64,000 nt of DNA from Streptomyces sp. TSRI0281 (GCF_001905125.1 NZ_LWLE01000001.1:62001-126000), one strand, 5' to 3'; shown: positions 42,475 through 51,279, counted from the stretch's first letter. Numbers and translations are program-made. Notes: generated by a model not told the origin, from the sequence alone.

Positions 42475-43518
42475 TCAGCGGGTACGGCGCGTGACGAATT
42501 CGGCCAGCGCCAGCAGGTCCCCCGCCGCGGCCGGCTCGGGCACCGCGCGGGACAGATGGTGCACCGCGCGGGCCATCCGGTCCGCCGCGCAGACCTGTGC
42601 CCAGTCCCGGCCACCGGCCCGTTCGACGGCGTCGGCGGCCCGCCTCACCTCCCCGGGCGTGTTCATGGCGCCCCGGTAGAGCACCGCCAGGTCGGCGGCG
42701 GCAGGGGTGCCCGAGGTGAGCGCGGCCACCACCGGCAGGGACTTCTTGTGGGCGGCCAGATCCGCCCCGGCCGGCTTGCCCGTGTGTGCCGGGTCCCCCC
42801 AGATGCCGATCAGATCGTCGATGAGCTGGAACGAGAGTCCCGCCTCACGTCCGAAGCCGTCCATCGCGCCGACGGCCCGGCCTCCGGCCCCGGCGTACAG
42901 GGCGCCGAGCGCGCACGCGCAGCCGAGCAGGGCACCGGTCTTGGCGGTCGCCATCGCGAGGCACTCGTCCAGCGAGACCTCTTCGGGGCCGCGCTCCTCG
43001 AAGGCGCAGTCGGCCTGCTGCCCCGCGCACAGCTCGATCACGCAGGCCGAGAGCCGCGCGGAGGCGCGGGCGGAGGCCGGGTGCGGGTCCTCGGCCAGCA
43101 GCCGCTGGGCGAGGGCGAGCAGGGCGTCGCCCGCGATCACGGCGTCCGGGATGCCGAAGACCGCCCAGGCCGTCGGCCGGTGCCGGCGGGTGGTGTCCTC
43201 GTCGATGACGTCGTCGTGGAGCAGCGTGAAGTTGTGCGCCAGCTCCACGGCGACGGCGGCGCGGACGGCCCGCTCCGGGTCACCGCCCAGGGCTCGCGCG
43301 GCGGCCAGCACCAGCGCGGGCCTGATGGCCTTGCCCGCCTGGCCCGCGGCCGGACTGCCGTCCGCGTTCGCCCAGCCGAAGTGGTACATCGCGACGCGGC
43401 GGATTCCGCCGGGCAGCGACTCCACGGCCGCGCGCAGTTGCGGATCGACGATGCCGCGCGTGCGCTCCAGCAGCGCGGCGGCCTCGTGCCCCTCCGTCGC
43501 TGCGTCCGTACTCGTCAT
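42475..43518 (-). CDS. Polyprenyl diphosphate synthase, probable encapsulin cargo
   Basis: Head-to-tail prenyltransferase of 347 residues. It has the substrate-binding GKAIRPAL, first aspartate-rich motif LLHDDVIDED, and second motif QLIDDLIGIWGD. Chain length of the product is not obvious. The first about 25 residues (MTSTDAATEGHEAAALLERT) are polar and likely flexible, a plausible place for a cargo-targeting segment. ATG 43518 with GGGAGAG about 10 nt upstream. It follows the family 2B encapsulin by 94 bp on the same strand; this pairing is a known hallmark of family 2B operons and matches SCO5250/SCO5249 from memory. Confidence 0.9.
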   Translation of the reverse strand: MTSTDAATEGHEAAALLERTRGIVDPQLRAAVESLPGGIRRVAMYHFGWANADGSPAAGQAGKAIRPALVLAAARALGGDPERAVRAAVAVELAHNFTLLHDDVIDEDTTRRHRPTAWAVFGIPDAVIAGDALLALAQRLLAEDPHPASARASARLSACVIELCAGQQADCAFEERGPEEVSLDECLAMATAKTGALLGCACALGALYAGAGGRAVGAMDGFGREAGLSFQLIDDLIGIWGDPAHTGKPAGADLAAHKKSLPVVAALTSGTPAAADLAVLYRGAMNTPGEVRRAADAVERAGGRDWAQVCAADRMARAVHHLSRAVPEPAAAGDLLALAEFVTRRTR

Positions 43519-43563
43519 GGTCACGGGTCTCTCCCCTGGGTGGTGCGGTGGGTACGGGCGGGG

Positions 43564-43601
43564 CGGTGGGCCCGGACGGCGCTGGCCGGCCGGGCCCACC
43601 G
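43564..43601 (-). terminator. Hairpin between encapsulin and prenyltransferase genes
   Basis: CGGTGGGCCCGG (43564-43575) pairs with CCGGGCCCACCG (43590-43601) around a 14-nt loop. Sitting inside the presumed operon, it could attenuate read-through and set a high shell-to-cargo ratio, or protect the upstream mRNA 3' end. Confidence 0.75.
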
Positions 43602-43612
43602 GGGGAAAGGGG

Positions 43613-45019
43613 TCAGTGCCAGCGGCTCACCTCGACGTTCTCCAGTACACCGAGGGCGTCCGGGACCAGAACGGCGGCGGAGTAGTAGGCGGTCACGAGG
43701 TAGGAGATGATCGCCTGCTCGTCGATGCCCATGAAGCGGACCGACAGGCTCGGCTCGATCTCGTCCGGGATGCCGCTCTGCTGGAGCCCGATGACGCCCT
43801 GGTCGGCCTCGCCGGTCCTCATGCAGATGATCGACGTGGTGCGGGCGTCGGTGACCGGGATCTTGTTGGACGGGAAGATCGGCACCCCGCGCCAGGCCGG
43901 CACCTGGTGGCCGCCGATGTCCACGCTCTCCGGCAGCAGACCGCGCCTGTTGCACTCGCGGCCGAAGGCGGCGATGGCCTTCGGGTGGGCGAGGAAGAGC
44001 TTCGATCCCCGCCTGCGCGACAGCAGTTCGTCCATGTCGTCGGGGCTGGGCACCCCGTCGTGCGGCTGGATCCGCTGCCCGTAGTCGCAGTTGTTGAGCA
44101 GTCCGAACTCGCGGTTGTTGATCAGCTCGTGCTCCTGGCGCTCGCGCAGCGCCTCGACCGTGAGCCGCAACTGCTGCTCGGTCTGGTTCATCGGCTGGCT
44201 GTAGAGATCGGCGACCCGGCTGTGCACCTTCAGCACGGTCTGGGCCACGCTCAGTTCGTACTCGCGCGGCGCCGCGTCGTAGTCGACGAAGGTGTGCGGG
44301 ACGACCGGTTCGCCCACATGGCCGGCGGAGAGGTCGATCGCCGCCTCGCCGTGGGCGTTGGTCCGCTGTTGCGGGACGGAGAGCCGGCCGGCGAGATGGG
44401 CCCGGAGCGAGTCGGACCGGGCCGCGAGGTTGTGCACGTCCGAACGGAGCAGCGTCAGGAGCGTGCAGGGGGTGACGGCGCGGGCGGTGTACTCCCAGGT
44501 GGCTTCACCGTCGACCAGGCTCCGGTCGCCGAAGTACGCGCCGTCGGCGAGGACACCGAGCACCGTCTCGTCCCCGTACGGCCCGGAGCCGACTTTCTCC
44601 ACCTTGCCGTGCGCCAGCAGGAAGACCCGGTCCGCCGCCTCCCCCGAGGCGGCGAGCACCTCCCCGGCGGCCACGTCCCGCTGTTCGCACCTGCGGGAGA
44701 GTTCGGCGAGGACCTCCTCGTCGCCGAACTCCCGCAAGGGCGGCAGCTCCCCGAGCTCGGCGGGGATGACGGAGACCTGGTCGCCGGTCTGCACGAAGGT
44801 CACCCGGCCGTCGCCGACCGCATAGCTGAGCCGACGGTTCACCCGGTACGTACCGCCCTGTACCTGCACCCACGGCAGCATGCGCAGCAGCCACCGGGAG
44901 GTGATCTCCTGCATCTGCGGCGCGGACTTGGTGGTCGTCGCGAGGTTCCGCGCAGCCGCCGTGCCCAGACTCTGCTGCGGCGGAGCCTGCGTGTCGCGAA
45001 CCTCTTCACCAACGGACAT
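43613..45019 (-). CDS. eshB: Family 2B encapsulin shell protein with cNMP-binding domain (EshB-like)
   Basis: 468 residues. An HK97-fold shell protein: an N-terminal arm with [23 protein letters not shown], then a Crp-type cNMP-binding insertion (about 95-220; [37 protein letters not shown]). The phosphate-binding cassette lacks the canonical Arg, so nucleotide binding may be weak or absent. The P- and A-domain parts include EREHEL-type helices, [38 protein letters not shown] and [16 protein letters not shown]. Homologues EshA/EshB were linked to hyphal growth before being recognised as encapsulins. ATG 45019 has AAGGACG 5 nt upstream. First gene of the encapsulin-prenyltransferase operon; divergent from nsrR. 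Confidence 0.92.
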   Translation of the reverse strand: MSVGEEVRDTQAPPQQSLGTAAARNLATTTKSAPQMQEITSRWLLRMLPWVQVQGGTYRVNRRLSYAVGDGRVTFVQTGDQVSVIPAELGELPPLREFGDEEVLAELSRRCEQRDVAAGEVLAASGEAADRVFLLAHGKVEKVGSGPYGDETVLGVLADGAYFGDRSLVDGEATWEYTARAVTPCTLLTLLRSDVHNLAARSDSLRAHLAGRLSVPQQRTNAHGEAAIDLSAGHVGEPVVPHTFVDYDAAPREYELSVAQTVLKVHSRVADLYSQPMNQTEQQLRLTVEALRERQEHELINNREFGLLNNCDYGQRIQPHDGVPSPDDMDELLSRRRGSKLFLAHPKAIAAFGRECNRRGLLPESVDIGGHQVPAWRGVPIFPSNKIPVTDARTTSIICMRTGEADQGVIGLQQSGIPDEIEPSLSVRFMGIDEQAIISYLVTAYYSAAVLVPDALGVLENVEVSRWH

Positions 45020-45157
45020 CTGACGTCCTTTCGATCATGGGCTGACCTGCGTGCAGAAGCCTTTCAGCACGGTGAGTTGCTTCGCCATTACACAAACGAG
45101 TGTGATTAACCGGGCTCCGGACGGGGCACGTTGCTCACGTCGCCCGGCGCACTCCTT

Positions 45158-45180
45158 AATTTGCATCATCCATGCCACTT
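45158..45180. promoter_or_regulatory. Candidate NsrR operator at nsrR
   Basis: 23-bp element sharing 16 of 23 positions with the one before hmp; common letters are AAT...GCAT..TC.AT.CCA.TT. It ends 16 bp before the nsrR start and lies in the shared eshB-nsrR region, so it may also affect the encapsulin promoter. This fits autoregulation as known for S. coelicolor NsrR. Confidence 0.65.
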
Positions 45181-45196
45181 ATCTAGCCTGAGCGTC

Positions 45197-45643
45197 ATGC
45201 GGCTGACGAGATTCACCGATGTGGCACTGCGCGTGCTCATGCGACTGGCGGTCGCGCGGGACGGGGATCCGCCGACCACCCGGGAGGTGGCGGCCACCAT
45301 GCGCGTGCCGTACACCCACACCGCCAAGGTCGTCGCCCGCCTCCAGCATCTCGGCCTGGTCGACGCGCGCCGCGGGCGCGGCGGCGGACTCACCCTCACC
45401 TCGGCCGGTCACCGCGCCTCGGTCGGCGCGCTCGTACGGGAACTGGAGGGTGCGGACGAGGTGGTCGAGTGCGAGGGCGACACCCCGTGCCCACTGCGCT
45501 CCGGCTGTCGGCTGCGCGGTGCGCTGCGCCGGGCGCAGGAAGCGTTCTACGCCACGCTCGACCCGATCACCGTCACCGAACTCGTCTCCTCCCCCACCGG
45601 ACCGCTGCTGATCGGCATCAGCACGGGCCCCGCACCGGACTGA
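45197..45643 (+). CDS. nsrR: Nitric oxide-sensing Rrf2 repressor
   Basis: 148 residues. Winged helix MRLTRFTDVALRVLMRLAV and VPYTHTAKVVARLQHLGLV; iron-sulfur loop with Cys92, Cys98 and Cys104 (C-x5-C-x5-C in ECEGDTPCPLRSGC). Asp8 is present, matching the residue that completes the [4Fe-4S] cluster in S. coelicolor NsrR together with three Cys. NO destroys the cluster and releases the operators. ATG 45197 fits the family start. Upstream of the flavohaemoglobin gene, each with its own site. Confidence 0.93.
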   Translation: MRLTRFTDVALRVLMRLAVARDGDPPTTREVAATMRVPYTHTAKVVARLQHLGLVDARRGRGGGLTLTSAGHRASVGALVRELEGADEVVECEGDTPCPLRSGCRLRGALRRAQEAFYATLDPITVTELVSSPTGPLLIGISTGPAPD

Positions 45644-45761
45644 CCCACCGGGGCGACCGGTACCGCGAGCACCGGCACCCCGAGCCGCGCCGCGCCGCGA
45701 CCAGTGCTCCACCCCGCGTTCCGCCCCGCCGACCGCCCCACCCCGGCTCACCCCGGCCGAA

Positions 45762-45784
45762 AATGCGCATTCTCGATACCAATT
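45762..45784. promoter_or_regulatory. Candidate NsrR operator at hmp
   Basis: 23-bp element beginning with the palindrome AATGCGCATT (45762-45771) and ending ATACCAATT, 39 bp before the hmp start. It aligns with the nsrR-proximal element at 45158-45180. Confidence 0.7.
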
Positions 45785-45823
45785 AATTACGCCGTCCTCC
45801 ACCTCACCCCGAGGAGTCCACCC

Positions 45824-47020
45824 ATGCTCTCCGAGACCTCGACAGCCACCGTCCGCGCCACCCTCCCCGCCGTCGGCGCCGCCATCGGGGACATCGCGGA
45901 CCTCTTCTACCGCAAGCTCTTCGCGGCCCACCCCGAACTGCTCCGCGATCTCTTCAACCGCGGCAACCAGGCGTCCGGCGCCCAGCGCCAGGCCCTCGCC
46001 GGTTCCCTCGCCGCCTTCGCGACCGGGCTCGTCGAGCACCCGGACACCCGCCCCGACGTGATGCTGAGCCGCATCGCCCACAAGCACGCCTCGCTCGGGG
46101 TGACCGCCGAGCAGTACGAGGTGGTGCACACCCACCTGTTCGCCGCCATCGCCGACGTACTGGGCGACGCCGTCACCCCGGAGGTCGCCGCCGCCTGGGA
46201 CGAGGTCTACTGGCTGATGGCGGGCGCGCTGATCGCCGTCGAGGAACGCCTGTACGCGCAGCGGGGCGTCGTCGCCGGAGATGTCTGGAGCGAGTGGGAG
46301 GTGGCCGGCCGCATCGAGGAGACCGCGGACGTCGCGACCTTCCGGCTGCGCCCGGCGGACGGGGCACCCGCCCCCGCCTTCCGGCCCGGCCAGTACGTCT
46401 CCGTACAGGTGGAACTGCCCGACGGGGCCCGGCAGATACGCCAGTACAGCCTTTCCCGCGCGCCGGGGTCGGCGCTGCGCTCGATCACCGTCAAGCGGGT
46501 GCGGGGCGAGGGGTCCCCGGACGGCGAGGTCTCCCGTCACCTGCACGCCCGCACCCGGACCGGCGACCGGCTGCGCGTCTCCGTCCCCTACGGGGACCTG
46601 GTGCTCGACCACACGGACGCCCCGCTGCTGCTCGCCTCCGCGGGCATCGGCTGCACCCCGATGCTGTCGATGCTGGAGCACCTGGTGGACACCGGCCACC
46701 GCTCCCCGGTCACCGTCGTGCACGCCGACCGCTCGCCCGCCGCGCACGCCCTGCGCACCGACCACGCGCTGTTCACCGGCAAACTCCCGGACGCCGAAGC
46801 GCACTTCTGGTACGAGGACCCGGAGCCCGGCCACCGGGCCGACCGCACCGGCCGGGTCGATCTGACCGGCCTCGTCGTCCCGTCCGGAACGCACGCCTAC
46901 CTCTGCGGACCGCTCCCCTTCATGCGCGCCGTCCGCGGCCAGTTGCTGGCCAAGGGGGTCCGGGCGGCAGACATCCACTACGAGGTCTTCGGGCCGGACC
47001 TCTGGCTCGCCGCCGGCTGA
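45824..47020 (+). CDS. hmp: Flavohaemoglobin, nitric oxide dioxygenase
   Basis: 398 residues. The globin domain (about 1-140) has the proximal His in IAHKHASLGVTAEQYEVV. The FAD domain has RQYSLSRAPGSALR, and the NAD domain has LLASAGIGCTPMLSMLEHL and YLCGPLPFMRAVR with the ending HYEVFGPDL. It oxidises NO to nitrate with O2 and NAD(P)H. GAGGAG precedes ATG 45824. It lies 180 bp after nsrR with its own NsrR-type site. Confidence 0.96.
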   Translation: MLSETSTATVRATLPAVGAAIGDIADLFYRKLFAAHPELLRDLFNRGNQASGAQRQALAGSLAAFATGLVEHPDTRPDVMLSRIAHKHASLGVTAEQYEVVHTHLFAAIADVLGDAVTPEVAAAWDEVYWLMAGALIAVEERLYAQRGVVAGDVWSEWEVAGRIEETADVATFRLRPADGAPAPAFRPGQYVSVQVELPDGARQIRQYSLSRAPGSALRSITVKRVRGEGSPDGEVSRHLHARTRTGDRLRVSVPYGDLVLDHTDAPLLLASAGIGCTPMLSMLEHLVDTGHRSPVTVVHADRSPAAHALRTDHALFTGKLPDAEAHFWYEDPEPGHRADRTGRVDLTGLVVPSGTHAYLCGPLPFMRAVRGQLLAKGVRAADIHYEVFGPDLWLAAG

Positions 47021-47154
47021 CACGGCGCCCCCTGAAGCTGCTCACGGGCGTGTCCGGATCGGCTCGCACACCGTACGAACAAATAGCCCAGAAGGCTGCG
47101 TTCCGGTACAAGCGGTGTACGGACACACTCCCCCACGCACCAAAGGAGTCGGCC

Positions 47155-47745
47155 ATGTCCTCACCCATGTCCGCGAGCAGCTTCCTCAAGGCCCTCAAGG
47201 ACGAAGGTCTCACCGTCGTCCAGGTCGGCGACTGGCGTACGCACAACCGCGACGACAAGGGGCCCTGGGGGCCGGTGCACGGCGTGATGATCCACCACAC
47301 CGCGACCAGGGGCACCGACCACACCGTCCAGATCTGCCGTGACGGCCACGCGGGCCTTCCCGGCCCCCTGTGCCACGGCGTCACCGCCAAGGACGGCCGC
47401 GTCCATCTCGTCGGCCACGGCCGCGCCAACCACGCCGGGCTCGGCGACGACGACGTCCTGCGCGCCGTCATCGCCGAGAAGCGGCTCCCCTCGGACAACG
47501 AGGCCAACACCGACGGAAACCGGCACTTCTACGGCTTCGAGTGCGAGAACCGCGGCGACGGGGAAGACCCCTGGCCCGCCGTGCAGCTCGAAGCGATCGA
47601 GAAGGCTGCCGCGGCGATCTGCCGCCACCACCGCTGGGGAGCGCCCTCGGTCATCGGTCACCGGGAGTGGCAGCCGGGCAAGGTCGACCCGGCGGGCTTC
47701 ACCATGGACTCCCTGCGCGAGCGGATCCACGACTGTCTGAAGTGA
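47155..47745 (+). CDS. N-acetylmuramoyl-L-alanine amidase (amidase_2/PGRP type)
   Basis: 196 residues, zinc amidase that cleaves the bond between MurNAc and L-Ala of peptidoglycan. Zinc ligands appear in GVMIHHTATRG and VIGHREWQPGKVDPAG, with GRANHAGLGDDDV between. There is no signal peptide and no binding module, so it resembles phage-type endolysins and would need another route out. AAAGGAG lies 6 nt before ATG 47155. Stands alone between hmp and the PLP enzyme. Confidence 0.92.
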   Translation: MSSPMSASSFLKALKDEGLTVVQVGDWRTHNRDDKGPWGPVHGVMIHHTATRGTDHTVQICRDGHAGLPGPLCHGVTAKDGRVHLVGHGRANHAGLGDDDVLRAVIAEKRLPSDNEANTDGNRHFYGFECENRGDGEDPWPAVQLEAIEKAAAAICRHHRWGAPSVIGHREWQPGKVDPAGFTMDSLRERIHDCLK

Positions 47746-47845
47746 CGGCCCCCGCCCGCCCGCCGGAAACGCCCACCCGCCGGGGACGCACGCACGCCCG
47801 GGGTCACGGGGCAGCCCTCGTCGGCCGCCCCGTGACAATGGACGT

Positions 47846-48760
47846 ATGCACCACGAAGCGCACGGCGCCGCCGGGCCGCGGCCCGCCCTCCCCTCGCCGC
47901 TGCGCCCCGCCGAGGACGAGCGCTTCCGGCGGCACGGCGTGAGCCTGCTGCTCAAGCGCGACGACCTGATCCACCCGGACCTGCCGGGCAACAAATGGCG
48001 CAAGCTCTCCCTCAACCTGGCGGCCGCCGCCGGCCGGACCGTGCTGACCTTCGGCGGCGCCTACTCCAACCATCTGCGGGCCACCGCCGCCGCCGGGCGG
48101 CTCCTCGGTTTCCCCACGGTCGGTGTCGTCCGCGGCGACGAGCTGGCGCACCGCCCGCTCAACCCGTCGCTCGCCCGGTGCGCGGCCGACGGCATGCGTC
48201 TGCACTTCGTGGACCGCTCGACGTACCGCGCGAAGACCGATCCTGACGTCCTGGACGGGCTGCTGAGGCTCTTCGGGGACGTGGACGTCCTCCCGGAGGG
48301 CGGCAGCAACGCGCTGGCCGCACAGGGCTGCACAGAGCTCGGGCGCGAGTTGCGCGGGCACACCGATGTGGCGGCCGTGGCCTGCGGTACCGGCGGCACC
48401 CTGGCCGGCCTCGCCGCGGGCCTGGCCCCCGGCCAGCGCGCCCTGGGCATCCCGGTCCTGCGCGGCGGCTTCCTGGGCGAGGCGGTGGCCCGGCTGCAGC
48501 GCGAGGCGTTCGGCGGCCCGGCCGGACAGTGGTCCCTGGACGAGCGCTTCCACTTCGGCGGCTACGCCCGTACGCCCCCGGAGCTGCACGCCTTCGCCGA
48601 GGACTTCGAGGACCGGCACGGGCTGCCCGTCGAGCGGATGTACGTCGCCAAGCTGCTGTACGCGCTGACGGCGCTGACCGGGGCGGGCGCCTTCGCTCCG
48701 GGAACGACGGTGACCGCCGTGGTGACGGGCACCCCCTACGAGTCGTCCGTCTCCCGGTAG
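47846..48760 (+). CDS. PLP-dependent D-cysteine desulfhydrase / ACC deaminase-like enzyme
   Basis: 304 residues, fold type II. The PLP lysine lies in LPGNKWRKLSLNLAAA, followed by LTFGGAYSNHLRATAAAG, the phosphate cup CGTGGTLAGLAAGL and LLYALTALTGAGAF. Members degrade D-cysteine or 1-aminocyclopropane-1-carboxylate; the deciding residues cannot be settled here. ATG 47846. Its last 25 bp overlap the converging antiporter gene. Confidence 0.85.
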   Translation: MHHEAHGAAGPRPALPSPLRPAEDERFRRHGVSLLLKRDDLIHPDLPGNKWRKLSLNLAAAAGRTVLTFGGAYSNHLRATAAAGRLLGFPTVGVVRGDELAHRPLNPSLARCAADGMRLHFVDRSTYRAKTDPDVLDGLLRLFGDVDVLPEGGSNALAAQGCTELGRELRGHTDVAAVACGTGGTLAGLAAGLAPGQRALGIPVLRGGFLGEAVARLQREAFGGPAGQWSLDERFHFGGYARTPPELHAFAEDFEDRHGLPVERMYVAKLLYALTALTGAGAFAPGTTVTAVVTGTPYESSVSR

Positions 48761-50337
48761 GCCGCCGCCTCCTCCAGGTCGAGGCGCCGCAGCAGGGTCC
48801 GCAGCATCTCGTCGTCGATCCGCCGCTCGTCCCGCAGCCGCACGAAGACCTCCCGCTCGGCCTCGATCATTTCCCGGGCGAGGCGCCGATAGGTGTCGTC
48901 CGCCGATTCCCCGGTGACCGGGTTGGCCGCGCCGAGCCGCTCCCACACGGCGTTGCGGCGCCGTTCCAGAACGGTGCGCAGCCGCTCGGCGAGGGGCGGC
49001 GGCAGGCTGTTGCGCCCGTCGTCCAGCAGTTCCTCCAGGCGCTGTTCCGCGGCCGTGGACGCCTCGCTCTGCGCCTGCGCCTCGGCCAGCGTCTCCGCCT
49101 GGAGATCACGCCCCGGGAGCTTCAGCACCCGTACCAGGAGCGGCAGGGTGAGGCCCTGGATCACCAGCGTGCCGATGACCGTGGTGAAGGTCAGGAACAG
49201 CACCAGGTTCCGGGCCGGGAAGTCCTCCCCGTCATGCATGACCATCGGGATGGAGAACGCGATGGCGAGCGAGACGACCCCGCGCATCCCGGCCCATCCG
49301 ACGATCAGCGGCGCGGTCCAGTCGGTCCCGGGTTCACGTTCCCGGATGCGCCGGGAGAGCCACCGGGGCAGATAGGTGGCCGGATAGACCCAGACGAAGC
49401 GCACCACGACGACCGCGAGGAACACCGCCACCGCGTAGCCGAGCGCCTCCCCGACCCCGTACGCGCCGAGCCCCTTCAGTACGAAGGGCAGCTGGAGCCC
49501 GATGAGGGCGAACACGGCGGACTCCAGGACGAAGGCGACCATCTTCCAGACCGCCGCCTCCTGGAGCCGGGTCGCGAAGTCGACCTGCCACGAGCGGTGC
49601 CCCAGGTAGAGCGCGACGACGACCACCGCGAGGACGCCGGAGGCATGCACCCGTTCGGCCGCCGCGTACGCCACGAAGGGGATCAGGAGGGACAGCGTGT
49701 TCTGGAGGAGTGCCTCCTTGAGGTGGGTGCGCAGCCAGTGCAGCGGCACCATCAGCACCAGACCCACGCCCACCCCGCCGAACGCCGCCAGCAGGAACTC
49801 ACCGATCCCGGCGCCCCAGCTCATCCCCTCACCGACCGCCGCGGCCAGCGCCACCTTGTAGGCGGTGATGGCGGTGGCGTCGTTCACCAGGGACTCGCCC
49901 TGGAGGATCGTGGTGACCCGGGCGGGCAGCCCCACCCGGCGGGCGATGGCGGCGGCCGTCACGGCGTCCGGCGGGGCGATCACCGCCCCGAGGACCAGCG
50001 CCGCCGTCAGCGGCAGGTCGGGCACCATCAGATAGGCCAGCCAGCCCACCGCGAACGTCGCGAAGAGCACGTACCCCACGGAGAGCAGGGCGACCGGCCT
50101 CGCGTTGGCCCGCAGATCGAGGTACGAGCTGTCGACCGCCGCCGTGTAGAGCAGCGGCGGCAGCAGCAGCGGGAGCACGATGTGCGCGTCCAGGGTGTAC
50201 GACGGCACCCCCGGCAGATACCCGGCCACCAGCCCTGCGGTGACCAGCAGCAGCGGGGCGGGCACGGGCGTCCGGCGCGCCGCCCCCGCGACCGCCGCAC
50301 TGGCCGCGACCAGGGCAACCAGCGGCAATGCGTCCAT
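48736..50337 (-). CDS. Na+/H+ antiporter, CPA1 family
   Basis: 533 residues. About 12 membrane helices (LPLVALVAASAAVAGAA through FLTFTTVIGTLVIQGLTLPLL) contain the ion-binding pairs GAVIAPPDAVTA and ILQGESLVNDATAI of CPA1. A cytoplasmic C-terminal tail of about 120 residues is Arg/Glu-rich (LEELLDDGRNSLPPPLAERL). Exchanges Na+ for H+ to control pH and salt. ATG 50337, GAGGACC upstream. It is divergent from the UBP zinc-finger gene with only 35 bp between, implying overlapping promoters or leaderless transcripts. Confidence 0.95.
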   Translation of the reverse strand: MDALPLVALVAASAAVAGAARRTPVPAPLLLVTAGLVAGYLPGVPSYTLDAHIVLPLLLPPLLYTAAVDSSYLDLRANARPVALLSVGYVLFATFAVGWLAYLMVPDLPLTAALVLGAVIAPPDAVTAAAIARRVGLPARVTTILQGESLVNDATAITAYKVALAAAVGEGMSWGAGIGEFLLAAFGGVGVGLVLMVPLHWLRTHLKEALLQNTLSLLIPFVAYAAAERVHASGVLAVVVVALYLGHRSWQVDFATRLQEAAVWKMVAFVLESAVFALIGLQLPFVLKGLGAYGVGEALGYAVAVFLAVVVVRFVWVYPATYLPRWLSRRIREREPGTDWTAPLIVGWAGMRGVVSLAIAFSIPMVMHDGEDFPARNLVLFLTFTTVIGTLVIQGLTLPLLVRVLKLPGRDLQAETLAEAQAQSEASTAAEQRLEELLDDGRNSLPPPLAERLRTVLERRRNAVWERLGAANPVTGESADDTYRRLAREMIEAEREVFVRLRDERRIDDEMLRTLLRRLDLEEAAAYRETDDS

Positions 50338-50372
50338 CTCACGGTCCTCACATCCGTCGTAACCTGGCAATC

Positions 50373-50633
50373 ATGAGTGAGTGCCCGCATGTTCTCGAAC
50401 TGCCGCGCCCCGAGCCGGCCCCGCTCAGCGGCACCTGCCTCGAATGCCTGGCCGCGGGCAGCCACCCCGTACAGCTGCGCCTGTGCCTGGCCTGCGGGCA
50501 TGTCGGCTGCTGCGACTCGTCGCCACTGAAGCACGCCTCCGCGCACTTCGAGGAGTCCGGTCACCCGGTGATGCGGAGCTTCGAGCAGGGCGAGAGCTGG
50601 CGCTGGTGCTTCCAGGACGGTTCGATCGTCTGA
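50373..50633 (+). CDS. UBP-type zinc-finger protein
   Basis: 86 residues: CPHVLELPRPEP, CLECLAAGSHPVQLRLCLAC, GHVGCCDSS...KHASAHFEESGHPV, the full Cys/His set of the ZnF-UBP fold that in eukaryotes grips the ubiquitin C-terminus. The bacterial role is unknown. Its fixed position beside a Na+/H+ antiporter suggests a linked function. ATG 50373. The ending WRWCFQDGSIV is typical of this bacterial family. Confidence 0.9.
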   Translation: MSECPHVLELPRPEPAPLSGTCLECLAAGSHPVQLRLCLACGHVGCCDSSPLKHASAHFEESGHPVMRSFEQGESWRWCFQDGSIV

Positions 50634-50702
50634 CGTCTGGGTACGTCAATCCGGCGCCGGTTCTTCGCAATTGGCCGCTGCAGACCTCTAGCCACTGTGT
50701 GT

Positions 50703-50723
50703 ACTCATGGGCTTACCATGAGT
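50703..50723. promoter_or_regulatory. Inverted repeat upstream of the anti-sigma/sigH operon
   Basis: ACTCATGG (50703-50710) and CCATGAGT (50716-50723) form a perfect 8-bp inverted repeat with a 5-bp centre, 143 bp before the anti-sigma gene. In S. coelicolor the sigH promoters are bound by BldD; whether this is that site cannot be told by eye. Confidence 0.5.
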
Positions 50724-50865
50724 GACGAGTAGAGGATGGGGTCCTGGCGACACGGCATCATGGTTCGCGATAGCGTCGCCGAGCCAAGAACCGACGACGG
50801 ACCGCATGGCTCCGGGCCACTTCTCCCGGAACCTCGAAAGAGTTTGTGCCACCTTGGAGGTGAGG

Positions 50866-51279
50866 GTGTCCCAGATCGCAGGCGAGCCCGGGAATCAGGA
50901 CTTCGTAGAGGTCCGGCTGCCCGCTGCGGGTGCCTACCTGTCGGTGCTGCGAACGGCCACGGCCGGTCTCGCAGCGCGTTTGGACTTCACTCTCGACGAG
51001 ATCGAGGATCTTCGCATCGCGGTCGACGAGGCCTGCGCGATCCTGCTTCAGCAGGCCGTGCCGGGTTCCGTCCTCAGCTGTGTGTTCCGTCTCGTCGACG
51101 ACTCTCTTGAGGTGACGGTGTCGGCCCCCACGACGGACGGCCGCGCGCCCGAGCGTGACACCTTCGCCTGGACGGTGCTCTCCGCACTGGCCGGAAAGGT
51201 CGACTCCACGGTCGCCGAAGACCGTACGGTCAGCATCAGCCTCTACAAGCAACGCGGCGCGGGCCCCGGGCCGGCGTGA
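50866..51279 (+). CDS. Anti-sigma factor, RsbW/UshX-like kinase
   Basis: 137 residues, GHKL ATPase fold that binds and silences SigH. The N-box LDEIEDLRIAVDEACAILLQQ is clear, with the sheet VEVRLPAAGAYLSVLRTAT. GTG 50866 is chosen because GGAGG lies 5 nt upstream; GTG 50860 overlaps the site. It ends with GTGA overlap into the sigma gene, so both are coupled. From memory it corresponds to SCO5244 (PrsH/UshX). Confidence 0.88.
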   Translation: MSQIAGEPGNQDFVEVRLPAAGAYLSVLRTATAGLAARLDFTLDEIEDLRIAVDEACAILLQQAVPGSVLSCVFRLVDDSLEVTVSAPTTDGRAPERDTFAWTVLSALAGKVDSTVAEDRTVSISLYKQRGAGPGPA

